Part shown: positions 50,179 to 61,157 of the stretch, piece by piece
Layout: each line of letters opens with the position of its first letter
Numbering within the stretch: position 1 is the first letter of the stretch
Source: Amphibalanus amphitrite
Lineage: Eukaryota > Arthropoda > Thecostraca > Balanomorpha > Balanidae
Length of the DNA stretch: 64,000 nucleotides
Reading direction: 5' to 3'
NCBI RefSeq assembly: GCF_019059575.1
Contig: NW_024882202.1
Span: 310,001 to 374,000 of the forward strand
The notes under the pieces: generated by a model
What the model saw: the letters and a program-made list of their open reading frames with translations, nothing else
Databases searched by the model: none
Told to the model about the DNA's origin: nothing
Position numbers and translations under genes: made by a program

Positions 50179-50607
50179 AAACAAGCGATAAAATAAGAAA
50201 GATAGAATAATCAGCTGCGTACCGATTGGTGATTAAAAGTCATACACGTGTTCAATGTCGTGCTCGTGACGAAGAAAAAATGACGGCACCCCATTGCTAG
50301 GTATAGTAAAGTTAAAATATAGGTAGAGGTTGCTAGCCAAAGAGGCAGCTAACCGCTCCAGGCGGACAGCGGTGGTGCCCTCACCGTCGAGCCGGAGTCC
50401 ACAGTTGACCTTACGATGACCTGTGTGTATTTCCAGGCGGACAGCGGCGGCGCCCTGACCGTCGAGCGGGGCGGCGAGGTGCAGCTGGCCGGCGTGGTCT
50501 CTGCCGGCATCGGCTGCGGCCGACCCGGACTGCCCGGTATCTACACAGACGTCACCAGCTACACCAAGTGGATCGTGGGGGAGATTAGTGCCCGCACCAC
50601 CTTCTGA
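48373..50607 (+). CDS. Secreted trypsin-like serine protease 2
   Basis: Exons 48373-48439, 48721-49064, 49410-49524, 49922-50076, 50437-50607 give 283 residues with consistent phases. Signal peptide (FVAFLSVAVMCLAGISA), propeptide with one Cys (VPCGVR), activation probably after Arg in GRVKGGQEA. Catalytic His in TAAHC, Asp in NDIALLKL, Ser in ADSGGAL; the usual Gly before Asp-Ser is Ala here. Asp in KDSCQ predicts trypsin specificity. Exon 2 (344 nt) corresponds exactly to exons 2 + 3 of protease 1 (184 + 160), so one intron differs between the paralogues. The last exon has an in-frame duplicated beginning at 50362, with its own acceptor (see finding). A (GA)n tract follows the donor of exon 4. 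Confidence 0.9.
49745..49895 (-). repeat. Dispersed repeat, copy 2 (inverted relative to copy 1)
   Basis: Reverse-complement copy of 26205-26350 (GGGACCAAAAGTCGGCAGTG, CCCCTTTGATTTTGGCATTT), also immediately before an exon acceptor, here exon 4 of the second trypsin gene (49922). The shared position may be chance. Confidence 0.75.
50085..50174. repeat. (GA)n microsatellite
   Basis: About 45 GA units, starting a few bases after the splice donor of serine protease 2 exon 4 (50076). Likely length-polymorphic. Confidence 0.97.
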
Positions 50608-51164
50608 GCACCAGCTCAGCCAGTCACCAGAGCTGGTGACTTGGTGATGCCGTACGGGTACCAACTGCCAGCTGCCGTTCAGCCCATAGTTCGGGCTGAT
50701 GTCGCGAGATATATATTATCAGTGAGCTTTGGTTGGTAGAGTGACCGAGGAAATGGTTTGAATGGAAGTGCTGAAGCATGTTTTGCAGTGCGGGATTTGG
50801 ATACTACGTCGACATACTGATCTCATGCTGCGAACCTCTCGACGGGTAAACGATGCTTGCCATGAAGTGTTGTTCAGCTAGTAGTGTGTATAGTTAAGTG
50901 CAGGTAGACAGGGCAGTGGACACCCATACGAGTGAATTATAGTTGTCTTAATACACCTCATACCACGTGGAAGATTTTTATAAAATAGATTACGAACTCC
51001 TACGCTCCTAAGGTAGACGGGGTTGAGGCTGTTGAACTTTTGAGTATGGTTCAGACCTCACCAAGTTTCTTTGTTTACCACTCATTCCAGGGCTGCTTAG
51101 AGCCTGTCAGTAGCATTTTATGAGGTTATGTGACAAAATGATATGCGTTATTCTTTGAATGAAA

Positions 51165-51170
51165 TTTATT
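51165..51170 (-). promoter_or_regulatory. Polyadenylation signal of the minus-strand SRCR protein gene
   Basis: TTTATT on the + strand (AATAAA on the minus strand), about 300 bp after the stop codon at 51472-51474. Confidence 0.45.
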
Positions 51171-51471
51171 GAAAAGCGCAACTTAGTCATAACACTATGT
51201 ATTTATGCATCACCGTACATTCATGCTCCTACCATCAACATCCCAATTTACTGGACTGCACTTCCAAAGTGTGGACGACAATGCCATTGAAACCGCACCA
51301 TTAAAAGAAATAGCCATCCAAAAGCCTATTTCTCGCTGGTCAATACTCCAAATGAACACAAAAATGTCAAATGTGCTACTTGATTTTTAGCACAACGATG
51401 CACATCGAATATCAGTGCGCAAAGAACAGAAAGGCAATAGAACTCAGACCGAGGATGCAGTGTCCGTTTCC

Positions 51472-53349
51472 CTAGTCCCCGCACTGAACCCTTGCCAGCT
51501 CAGTGGCGGCACAGTCGCGGCGGCCGTAGACCCGCCGGCAGCCGGACAGGCTGCGCTCCGAGCCGCCGCACACGTAGTCCTTCACCGAGAAGAAGTTGGG
51601 TTCGGCGGCGGCCGTGGTGTTCCAGGGCAGCGGCCGACCGCCGGACAGGCCGAGCGAGCGGCACGCGACGCCGGCGTCGGCGGCCGTCCAGTCGCTGTCG
51701 CAGAGGTACTGCCACAGCTGGCCCGAGTTGAAGGTGAACTGCAGCAGGCCGTCCGAGCACGAGTCGCCGCCCACCAGTCGGTACTGGTAGGAGGAGCCGC
51801 CGCTGGGCGAGTCGCAGGTGCGCACCGCACACGCGCCGGCGGCGCACACCAGCCCGACCAGCGTGGGACAGTCGGCGTCCCGGTGGCACGGCTCGCCGAT
51901 CCCCAGTCCGGAGCGGCACTCGGTGCCGTTGAAGTTGAAGAGGCCGCGCGGGCAGCCGCAGAGGCCGTCGGCGCAGACGGCGAGCTCTGTGGCGCCGCGG
52001 CAGTCGCTGGTGGCGCGGCACGGCTCGGTGAGCCGCGGGTACGGCCGGCACGCCTCCCCGGCCACCGGCTGCAGGCCGTCGGCACACCGACACCGGCCGT
52101 CACTGCCGCACACCGTGTCCGACCGCAGCGCGCCGCAGTCGGCAGTACTGCGGCACGGCTCCCCCAGCAGGCGGCCCGTCACCAGACTGGGCCGACCCGA
52201 GGGCACCGGCGTCAGCGCCACCACCTCGGCCACGGAGGTCAGACGGGCCGACAGCGCCTGCTGGAGCTCCCTCTGCCACTCAGGGAAGGACGACAGGATC
52301 CCGCCGATGCTGGCCAGGGCGCTGGAGTGGTCGGGAAGGGACGACTGCTGGCTGGTGATGGCTGCCAAGGATTCCTGGACGTCGCTCAGTCGTCCAGAGT
52401 GAGCTGACAGCTCCTGAAGGGCCTTCTCCTGACCGGTGACCAGCTGCTCCAGCGGCTCCATCCGGTCCCTCTTGCTGGCGAGCGAGGCTATGTTCTCCTG
52501 AAGATACTTCCTGGATGGAAGGCCGGTTAGCGCAACTTGAACGTCCCTTTGGTGGTCAGAGAGGATGGCCAGTGAATCGGCCAGGCCCTGCAGCCGCACA
52601 CCCTGCTCGGAGACAGTCTCGATCAGCGCCTGCTGGGTCTGTGAAAGGGAGGTCAGGACGCCCGACAGATTGGGATCCTGTCTGCACTGCGAGGCGAGAC
52701 TCTGCTGCACCTCCTGTCGCGTGGGAACAATGTCCAGCAGGTACTCGACGCCTTGCGGCGGCTGCTCGGAGAAGACCTTCAGCTGTCCCGATAGTGTCGT
52801 CAGTTCGTCAGTCATGTTATTCTGCTGCCTCTCGAGAACTTGCAGTGTCCGTTGAGCTGACTTTTGGCCTTCGGAGAGGTCAGTGACGGCTCTTTGGAGG
52901 GCCTCCTGCCTGGCGATAACATCTGAGAGAGACGTCTGCAGGCTGTCCTGACGGTCGGATATTGGGGACAGGGTCTCCTGCAGGCTCTCCTGGCAGGCTG
53001 AGGCGGCTGCAGGGGACTCTCGCAGGCCGTTCACCAGGCTCTCCATGGCCTCCAGACGCGCGGTGAGTCCTGCCACCGCGTCCAGCGAGCTCTGCACCCT
53101 ATCCAGTCGAGACAGCACCTCGGCGTGCGTGTGTGCCGTGATGTCTCGGACGCCGGTATGGAGCATCTCGGCCACAACATCCAGCACCTCCCTCATGGAG
53201 TAGTCGCTGCGCAACTCCAGGTTGGTGAGGCCGGCCTCCTCGGGACTGAGGTCGCTGCCGGACACTCGGGAGCAGTGCAGCGTCAACAGCTGGACGGCCA
53301 GTGTCCAGCCGAGCAGCACACAGCGCAGAGACGGAGAACGGACGGCCAT
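51472..53349 (-). CDS. Secreted coiled-coil, EB-like and SRCR domain protein, intronless
   Basis: 625 residues from the Met at 53349. I chose this start because a signal peptide follows it directly (VLLGWTLAVQLLTLHCSRVSG); the 62 codons upstream look like untranslated leader. Residues about 50-390 are rich in Gln, Leu, Ser and Asp heptads (LQETLSPISDRQDSLQTSL, VLERQQNNMTDELTTLSGQ) and form a long coiled coil that probably oligomerises the protein. Residues 397-510 contain three Cys-rich EB/EGF-like modules (GEPCRSTADC, TEPCRATSDC, GEPCHRDADC). Residues 511-625 are one SRCR domain (YLCDSDWTAADAGVACRSLG, CGGSERSLSGC, VQCGD) that ends at the C-terminus. The layout resembles scavenger-receptor-like pattern recognition proteins, but there is no transmembrane segment. 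I know no named orthologue. Convergent to the protease 2 gene. Confidence 0.85.
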   Translation of the reverse strand: MAVRSPSLRCVLLGWTLAVQLLTLHCSRVSGSDLSPEEAGLTNLELRSDYSMREVLDVVAEMLHTGVRDITAHTHAEVLSRLDRVQSSLDAVAGLTARLEAMESLVNGLRESPAAASACQESLQETLSPISDRQDSLQTSLSDVIARQEALQRAVTDLSEGQKSAQRTLQVLERQQNNMTDELTTLSGQLKVFSEQPPQGVEYLLDIVPTRQEVQQSLASQCRQDPNLSGVLTSLSQTQQALIETVSEQGVRLQGLADSLAILSDHQRDVQVALTGLPSRKYLQENIASLASKRDRMEPLEQLVTGQEKALQELSAHSGRLSDVQESLAAITSQQSSLPDHSSALASIGGILSSFPEWQRELQQALSARLTSVAEVVALTPVPSGRPSLVTGRLLGEPCRSTADCGALRSDTVCGSDGRCRCADGLQPVAGEACRPYPRLTEPCRATSDCRGATELAVCADGLCGCPRGLFNFNGTECRSGLGIGEPCHRDADCPTLVGLVCAAGACAVRTCDSPSGGSSYQYRLVGGDSCSDGLLQFTFNSGQLWQYLCDSDWTAADAGVACRSLGLSGGRPLPWNTTAAAEPNFFSVKDYVCGGSERSLSGCRRVYGRRDCAATELARVQCGD

Positions 53350-55483
53350 GGCGGCGGCGACCTGCGACACAGCCACACTGGCCCCGACTGGCCGCGGCCA
53401 GCAGCCTGATATCCCACGCCGCCCACCGGCAGCGGATGCCACTATCTGGACACGGGGCGTCCCGCAGAGGATGTGGCAAGCTGCGCCTCGTGGTGGCGAT
53501 GTTCCGGAAAGGACATGATGGTACGCACCTACCACTCAGTTCTCTGCTGCGTGGGACTTTCCGACGTCAGGAGCCAGCAGCTGGACGGGAAACCACGCTG
53601 ACCACTGGTCAAGGAAACAGTGATGTGAGGAGTCAAGAGTGTTGCGTCTTAGACCCGACGGAAACACAAAATTCCGCCGGAACTAGGACTTCAAGCCATC
53701 ATAGCTATCGTGATCAGCTCGACAGACGCCAATGTTTATCGTGCTTCTTCATTGAATTGAATTCAATGCTGTATGATTTCAACTGATATACCTACCTACC
53801 TAACCGCCAACAATCCATAACTTACTGCAACGCTAGTAAACCTAAGACATTCTTCGTCAAAACAGGTCAATGCATCATTCACATGTCGGACGTCCATGTA
53901 CCCGTTGACCTTTGACCTGATGCGTTACATTATTGAAATGCATGCAGACTGGCTCTACGCGGTGTCTAAGCCCTGCTCTGGTTTCTGAAACGGGTAACGC
54001 CCCGCCCACCACGACCGGTCTGTGCAGACAGGGCTCAGCGCAGACAGACAGTCAGTCAGGCAGGGCTCACACGGATGGCTGCCGAAGTGGTACAGCGTGG
54101 AGGACCGTCCTCACTGCAACAGCAAACGACCAGGAACTCAACACCGCACGGAACTTGTGATGTTCAATGGCATGTGCAGAAAGTTAACGGCTGACCGGAT
54201 TTCACCCATGAAGTTTCGCAACAGTCTAGCAGTCCGAGCAGTCTTATTTGTTGTGACATGAATTCCCATTATCCTGGGCACGAGTGAAAGGCAATAAAGC
54301 ACGATTATTGCTTACCTAGGCATTTAGTACGGAGGATTAGCAGTATTACTACGCTGTTCGTTGCATTGAGTAGCCACCAGTTGCCGTAACATATCCGTCT
54401 GCCAAACCGGTCTCTTACCTAGTCAGTGGCGAGGCCAGTAGATTTGACATATATTGATGGACATAGATATTCGAGCTTCCTAAAGAAAGATACATTTAAA
54501 AGGAAATCACACACATACTGGAAAGGAAAATATGCATTGGGACTACCGCACAATCGCAGATACCTAGATATATCATCAGAATATGCGTTTACACTGCCGA
54601 GTAACTCATGTTCGTGGCGTTTTCGACTTTTATTTAGCTCAACTACCTATGATAATTCCTCCATTTCATTTCATAAAATTAAGGCCTTTTTCATTAAAGA
54701 GCTTAATTGGAATATCTGTCATAAGCTAAGACTTCTGGCTAAACGCCAATAAACGGACTTCAAATGAGTGAATGGCAGGACGAAGTAACGTAAGAATTCA
54801 TACAGTGTATCGTGACAGTGGGGACGGACGGGACGGGGCGGGACGGGGCGGACCGGCGCCGGTCTTGGTCTGCACGGGCGTCAGACAAGAGTCTGGACTG
54901 TGTCACGTCGCGCGCGAGCCGCCCGCCCGCCGCCAGTCACAGTGGCCCCGTGTCGCCCAGTGGTGCGTCTGACGCCGCGTGGACCCTCCGTCGGCGCCGC
55001 CCAGGGACGAGAGGAGCCTCCGAGAGCGACTCGGCCAGAGAGCGAGTGCCGCGCGGAGGCGTGACCGGCCGCGTGGGTCGTGGCCGAGGTCACCGTGTGT
55101 GTCTGGGCAGGCCGGGAGGCGGTGGTTTCAGGTAGACGGTGACAGGGATACCTAGTGGAGCGGACTGGAGCCGATCGGAGCTCAGTGGGGCCGGGCGGAG
55201 CTTAGTGGAGCCAGGTGGAACTGGGCGGAACTGAGCGGAACTGCTCGGAGGTCGCAGTACAGGTAAGACGTGACCGCCCTGGCCTCTCAGTATCGACATG
55301 CAGCTAATCGATTTAAATGTTAGTTATGTCATCCGGTGCTCATGAGCTGCATGGTTGATGCGCGTAACACGATGTTTGCCTGTTTCAAAAAAGTTTTACG
55401 ATCACTTACGTAATGAACTGCTTAATGATTAATTGCCGATTTTGTGATCAAATTTCCCTGGCCGAGCTGGTATCCATTCCGCC
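53350..55483. other. Intergenic region with a GC-rich possible non-coding exon
   Basis: The first part is the leader and promoter of the minus-strand gene. From about 54812 to 55262 the DNA is GC-rich with CpG and GGGACGG repeats, followed by GGAGC-type repeats ending in a good donor (ACAG/GTAAGA, 55262/55263). This could be a non-coding first exon, for example for the + strand gene at 59658. That is only inference from composition and one splice site. Confidence 0.3.
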
Positions 55484-55628
55484 AGACAGGCCGGTGGGGT
55501 TAGCTCCAGAAAGAGCACACCCTTCCGGGGCGAAAGCAAGTGGCGGGCTGGCCTGTTTCACCGGATACCATGACATCCCAGTGGTAGGTACGGACCCACT
55601 ACCCAGTCACTGCAGCACACCAGTCGGT

Positions 55629-55683
55629 GCTTGCGTTGTGAACACCAAACGTCCTATAGCATGCGTCCATTATAGTAACTAAC
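55629..55683 (+). repeat. 55-bp sequence repeated at 58478-58530
   Basis: TTGCGTTGTGAACACCAAAC ... TATAGT(A/T)ACTAACC occurs here, in the loop of the 55.5-kb hairpin, and again at about 58478-58530 in the same direction with one difference. The second copy shows that the sequence moves independently of the hairpin. Confidence 0.8.
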
Positions 55684-56072
55684 CTGGAGCACCGACTGGT
55701 GTGCTGCAGTGACTGGGTCCGTACCTACCACTGGGATGTCATGGTATCCGGTGAAACAGGCCAGCCCGCCACTTAAAGGTAGTGTGCCAGCTTTCCTGGA
55801 CCGTATGGAGTTAATGGCCCAGATAAGGAGAACCGGATTTTTAGAACTTATCCATACCTTCAAAACTCATGGAAACGTCTTAAATTCTTCAAATTTTGAG
55901 TACCCCAGTGCGAAATTCGCCCCGACGGGTTGTCGGTCGTACCCCAACCACATTTCACACCACTATGAACAATAAATGCACACACTGAAATCGCTATTAC
56001 CGATATGCTCATCCAATCAAGTTTCGATAAACCCGTTCATCATCAGCTCCTGCGGTTTCGAACACGCCTGTT

Positions 56073-56320
56073 AGGTAGTGCGGTAGACCGCGCCCAAAGC
56101 CAGGGCCCCGGTAACGTGAGGTAGCCGAGTCAGGGCAGCGTGCGCTGACCCAAGCCGGAGCCGCGCGTCCTCCCGGTGTCATGTGATAGCCCGGGGCTGC
56201 CCGCGGGGATGCGGTAGACCGCGCCCAAAGCTGCGGCCCCGGCTTGGGTCAGCGCACGCTGCCCCGACTCGGCTACCTCACGTTACCGGGGCCCTGGCTT
56301 TGGGCGCGGCTTTTGCTCAT
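56073..56320. repeat. Inverted repeat with GC-rich 75-bp arms
   Basis: GCGGTAGACCGCGCCCAAAG occurs as a direct start of both arms. The segment GCCCCGGTAACGTGAGGTAG...GGGTCAGC pairs with its reverse complement at about 56240-56310. Arm GC content differs strongly from the surroundings. It lies inside the 55484-56911 element. Confidence 0.7.
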
Positions 56321-57199
56321 ACTTTGTGGTGCGGTGGTGGTGCGTCGGGCTGCGCGCTCTGACTTCGGCCAAGAAAAATGCGTCAGCTGATCATTGTCAT
56401 TTCTGCCACTTGCGTGTGGTGAAATGGGGTCATAACTTATGAGACGGCTTTTTCATATCATTATTTTACATAAAATCATATTTCAAACCATAAATAATGT
56501 TCGACAGCCAAATAAAAGAAACAATACCAATACAGGCTTACAGTTTAAGGCTCGACATTGTGTTGTCTACGATTAGACAGCTGATAACTCATTCCCGTAC
56601 GTCGTATGGTCGTAACACTATAATGACCTTTGCTTATTGTCACATGTGCGCCGCATTCGCGATTGTTGCCGACGCCTGTTTGCAGGTGAGCCCACTACAG
56701 TTGTTATACATATCTAAAAACCGATAAACTTTTAGGCGAAAAAGGCACTATTCCACGCCCATTTGATTTTTTTTTTTTGCGATATTAGGTAAAAACAGAA
56801 GCTTCTTATCCTAGGAAAAATAAAATGGGAAATCTTTCAAAGGTGGCACACTACCTTTAAGCTTTCGCCCCGGAAGGGTGTGCTCCTTCTGGAGCTAACC
56901 CCGCCGGCCAGTCTCAACAAGTCTCATCAACTTCTAAGATTGTCTCAACAAACTAAAAGAATCTACCCACAAAAAATAAAAATGGTTGGCGTTGAGCTTG
57001 CGGAGCATGTGTTTATGCGTAGAAAGATATGAGAAACAACTCTAATAAGTTAGTAACACTTCCCATCGTCGTGTCAACCGCTTCAACAGCCACTCTTACC
57101 TGACAAAGCTGGTCATTCCAATAAGACGATCGGAAGAAATTACTGCTGCAAATCAAATTAGGTAAAGAGAAGGTAACCAACTTGGCATGTATGTATGTA

Positions 57200-58008
57200 G
57201 GGGAGAGAGGTCATATTGCGCCACCTTAAGGATATCGGCCTATTGCGGCTAAAGTTGACCAGCTGTCATGCTTGATGATATCTCAAATTGTACCTCAGTT
57301 ATTTTGGCATCAAATTACAACTCCTAATTTGTATCATACCCATAAAAATTAACAAGAGAAAAGTTTTCCGACACACCTGCAAAGGGCGCATTTACGGACT
57401 ACCCCATCAAAAAGCGCCCATGCCTCTCATGTAAAAGCGCCCTATTAAAAACAACGGTTTGCCACCTAACTAAGTAGCCTATTTGAACGTGTCAGCCCGT
57501 TAACCATTTATGCTGTGAAGGCTAAGGTAATGGTAAGGTGAGCGCTCTAATAATCAAAGTGTTCAATGAAATGTGTCCCAACCACCAGATGCTGTTTCTC
57601 TGGGTTGAAGAATAGGGCGCAAATAGGGTGGGCGCAATTACGAATGGAACACATTTTTCATGAGCTTCAAATATGGCGAGGACAGCGAAGCCACGGTGGT
57701 GATAAACTTACAAAACTACCATTAAACGAGCAATTGACAATGATTATTAGTTGAATCACTATCTCTAAGATAAACCATGACACTAGCAAAGGTCGAAATA
57801 GACTGTTTCGCGTAAGAAAATAGAGGAAATCACAAAAAATGATCTGCGAGAAAGCTGAGACACCTCACCTGCCCCCGTGGACCGGAATAAGAGCGAGTTA
57901 TTGGTGGTGAAGTAAATGCACACATTCGAGCATTCATTCGAATCGAATTTTGGACAGGAGGAAGGTGTGGCGCATTTAAGAACATGGCGCAATATGACCT
58001 CTCTCCCC
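57200..58008. mobile_element. 809-bp non-autonomous element with TA target duplication
   Basis: Ends GGGGAGAGAGGTCATATTGC and GCAATATGACCTCTCTCCCC are perfect inverted repeats, flanked by TA (57198-57199 and 58009-58010). Repeats of GGGCGCA/GCGCC are inside. No transposase. The general style equals the element at 39726-40619 (GGGG start, TA duplication), and both may use a related mobiliser. Confidence 0.85.
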
Positions 58009-59657
58009 TACACTATGTACGTATGGCTTAACTTCACAAGCTTTCCACATACAGCGAGGCGATTATGGCTTCACAGTTCACATTCACATCAATGTTCGGA
58101 AGTGCTAGGTGCTTATGTCATTATCGCTGCACCACATTAACCGTCACATCGACTTTTGATCCTGCAAGGGAACATGATCCTGATCTAATCCAGGACCATG
58201 ACAGTGATCCAACTTTAGGATGACTCAGACCGAAATCATCTTTAAATCATTATCGATGCCAGTGAACGTTGGCCACGTCGCTAAAGATATGATACGTGTA
58301 ACTGTGCCCACATCTGTGAACTCAGGATGGCGGTGATCGTGCGACGTTAAGGAAGGCCGTGCGACGATAAGGAAGGTTAAAGGCGAGGCGAGGTCTTAGA
58401 GAAGGGAATGCAGATTTTGCTTAGCTGTCGTTTGAGCTAGCAACGATTGTCGATTCCCATCGTTGGGGTAGGTATTTGCGTTGTGAACACCAAACGTCCT
58501 ATAGCATGCGTCCATTATAGTTACTAACCGATGTGTCCTAGGGAGCATTTGGGGCAATCGCACCTACGGTTTCGTTTTATTCTCACCGGAAAAATATAGA
58601 AAAGACGAAACATTTAATTGCAGTCCAATAAACCCTTTGCTGTTTCACAAATAACATGTTTTTTATGCAACAGTGTCTTTTAGTAATAAGGCGCGCTGCA
58701 ACTTCTCTTGCCCCACGGTTTTCTTCGCCGCCGCCAAGTCCAATGCCACTGCCCATACAAGTCACTCGACCACGTCAACGCAAACGGACCGCACAACTCG
58801 CGTTTACGCTCTGGCGGCCTCTGCTGAACTGGCCTCTCTACACAGCATACAGCTTGCCCTGAGCCTCGCTACCGCTCCATCTTAATATTCAGATCATACA
58901 TACATACACACACACAAACGCATACACATACATAAACTATCCTATGTCCATTGCAGAGTCGGAAGCCATCGAGAGGAGGTTTTGTCTATAGGCTAGTTCC
59001 TTGCCTCCTGATCCAGACATATCCGGCTTTGATCACCAGACAATTGGCACGCGGCACGGTTGCTCTCTAGCCACTTCAAACAGCGTGAGAGTCCCGGTTG
59101 CCCTCAGGACATGGTACTTCACCCGGAACCAGCCACCGAATGAACCGGACTGACTGGCGCGTGCGGCGTGCCCCGCAACCTCTTAACCCATCTCACGTAC
59201 GGCACAGATTCCTCTCTGGACTGCCGCCTGTGACGTAACTGCCTCGACATGTGGCCGAGCTGGTTTCGCAGACTGGCGAGGGTCCCAGTCCGTGGCGGCT
59301 GATATATAAGCGGAGACCCGGTCAGGTTTTTAAGTACGCGACTCGGCTTGATGGGCGCACATGGTTCAGCTATAAGTGTCTGACCTAGCGGGGTTTCGCC
59401 CGGTGGCGGAGGAAGAGAGAGCAAGGAGAGCAGCGGCAGAGTTCTTTAGAATCCTAGCCTACATCTTGTAAATCCTCTTGTACATCTGCTTCTATCCAGT
59501 ATTATACTATTCCTTTCTATTGTGAAATTTTCATGATGTCCCTGAGATAGCTGCAGTTGCTGCAGCTTTTCAGAGCTCCATCCATTATCTATATGATCAT
59601 TTTTGTTCTATTTGGTCACCTCTTCTTCAATCTGAATCTGTTTGAAGATATACCAAT
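58009..59657. other. Intergenic region and presumed promoter of the Cys-rich protein gene
   Basis: No gene recognised. A TATA-like ATATATAAG stands at 59302-59310, with the ATG of the next gene 348 bp later; an alternative is a spliced leader from further upstream. Simple ACAC/ACAT repeats stand at about 58897-58935. Confidence 0.35.
59302..59310 (+). promoter_or_regulatory. Possible TATA box
   Basis: ATATATAAG in otherwise GC-rich sequence upstream of the secreted Cys-rich protein gene. A transcription start would be expected near 59335. Supported by sequence only. Confidence 0.3.
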
Positions 59658-61157
59658 ATGAAGCTATCCTACGTCATCCTCTTTGCGGTCGTGATAGTTT
59701 CTGTGCGGTGTGCCGCTGAACCAGAAAATACTCAGAGCGAATCGAAACGGCCCGGGCCCAGCCGGCGCGCCCGCTTCCTGTTCGAGGAAATTCTCTCCGG
59801 CCTTTCCGCGCTGGCCAACGCCGGAACCAACAGCGTCAGTAACCCTTTGTCCAGCCTCAGCAATACGCCGGGTGTTGTGAGATTCTCTTCACCCGTCGGC
59901 GTCGCCAGTCCGCCAGTCGTCACCTTCGTGCAGCGCCAGTGTCCGCTGCCGCTCTTCACGTCCGGATGTCCTCTGGGACAAGTGTGCAGCAATGGAGCTT
60001 CGGGAGGTACCAGGTGCGTTCCCCAGAGTGCGGACGGCGTCCCGTGCACCACCGGGTTCCAGTGTCTCAGCGGAGTGTGTCGGGACGGCGTCTGTGGCAG
60101 GCGGGAGGAGTGTTCCGTGACCTCGGAGGGACGCTCCGACTGTCCGCTGGGACAGCAGTGTGTGCTGACCTCCCGCGGCTTCCGCTGCCAGCAGCAGAGC
60201 CCGGACAGCAGGACCCAGACCCAGTGCCCGCAGCCGCTCTCTTCGCTCGGGTGTAACCGGAACCAGTACTGCACCACCTCGTCCACGGGAAACATCTGCA
60301 CGGAAAAGAAACCGGTCGACTCCACCTGCACCGACCCGGTCCAGTGCCTCTCGGGCACGTGCCGCAACAAAAGGTGCAAGCAGGATGAGTGTCCCGCGGT
60401 CGACACGTCCATCGACTGCATGCCCACGCAGTACTGCTCTCCGGGAGAGCGCGGCAACATGTGCGTGGACAAGAAGGCGGAAGGAGCGCGCTGCTCCTCT
60501 TCACAGCAGTGCATTTGGAACGTCTGTGAGCGCGGGTTCTGTGTCAGGGACGAGTGTCCGCAGCCGTACATGTCGACCCGCTGTCTGCCGTCCCAGTTCT
60601 GCAGCCCGGCTCCCCGCGGCAACATGTGCATGGAAAAGCGCAGCAACAGCGCTACGTGCCAGCGAGACATCGAGTGTATGTCCAACACGTGCCGGAACCA
60701 GCGCTGCGTCTCCGACCAGTGCACGACGCCCTTCTCCACTGACGGCTGCAGCGTGATGACCCAGTACTGCACGTCCACCACCAGCGGCAACCAGTGCGTC
60801 ACCCGGCGCGGCGCTGGTGAGCCGTGCCTGGTCTCCATTCAGTGTATGTCCAACAGCTGCGTGGGGGGAACCTGTGCAGCCGCGACACCCATTCTAAAGC
60901 GGAACGGGGTCCCGTGCGACAGCCCGTCCGAGTGCGCCTCCACGTTCTGCGTGCTGGGCAGCTGCGCCGCCACCCAGAACTCTCTGGGTGGCCTGTGCGT
61001 GGCTGCCACCGACTGCCAGTCCGCGACGTGCACCAACATGCGCTGCGTCGGCTTGAACCTGCTCACCACCACCACCGCGGCAACCACCGCGGCCACGACA
61101 GCGGCCACAGCTGCACCCGCCCCGCCAACGGCATGCACCGACGCCTGCACCGCCAGG
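59658..61157 (+). CDS. Secreted protein with about seven 8-Cys (Dickkopf-N-like) repeats, first exon
   Basis: 500 codons from the ATG to a donor AGG/GTACGT at 61157/61158 (phase 0). A signal peptide (MKLSYVILFAVVIVSVRCAA) and a basic RRAR site near residue 36, possibly for processing, come first. From about residue 94 follow repeats of about 55 residues with the pattern C-P-x-P...C...QYC...GN.C....C....QC.S..CR...C. Six or seven copies exist; the second is shortened. A Thr/Ala-rich linker (TTTTAATTAATTAATAA) closes the exon. The pattern resembles Dickkopf N-terminal/EB-type modules; a role in extracellular matrix, adhesion or defence is possible, none is proven. Without splicing the frame would run on to a stop at 61259 inside a transposon, so I prefer splicing. 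Further exons are not found before 64000. Confidence 0.75.

Larger units (their letters stand above)
55484..56911. mobile_element. Nested inverted-repeat element of about 1.4 kb
   Basis: The left end (GGGGTTAGCTCCAGAA, CACACCCTTCCGGGGCGAAAG) is repeated inverted at the right end (CTTTCGCCCCGGAAGGGTGT, TTCTGGAGCTAACCCC, about 56867-56905). Inside the left end a hairpin of about 100-bp arms pairs 55533-55633 with 55684-55781. The TAAAGGTAGTGTGCCAGC next to it pairs with GGTGGCACACTACCTTTA at 56843-56860. This suggests two elements, one inserted in the other. No coding. Confidence 0.65.

Noticed and set aside
53350-53535. 62 additional N-terminal codons of the SRCR protein
   Set aside because: They precede a clear signal peptide at the next Met and have no protein features; taken as leader.
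54426-54752. 108-codon open frame MARPVDLTYIDG...
   Set aside because: AT-rich, no domain, no neighbours or signals; length is compatible with chance.
59732-60838. 368-codon minus strand open frame
   Set aside because: Antisense of the Cys-rich repeat gene, caused by its GC-rich codons and repeats.
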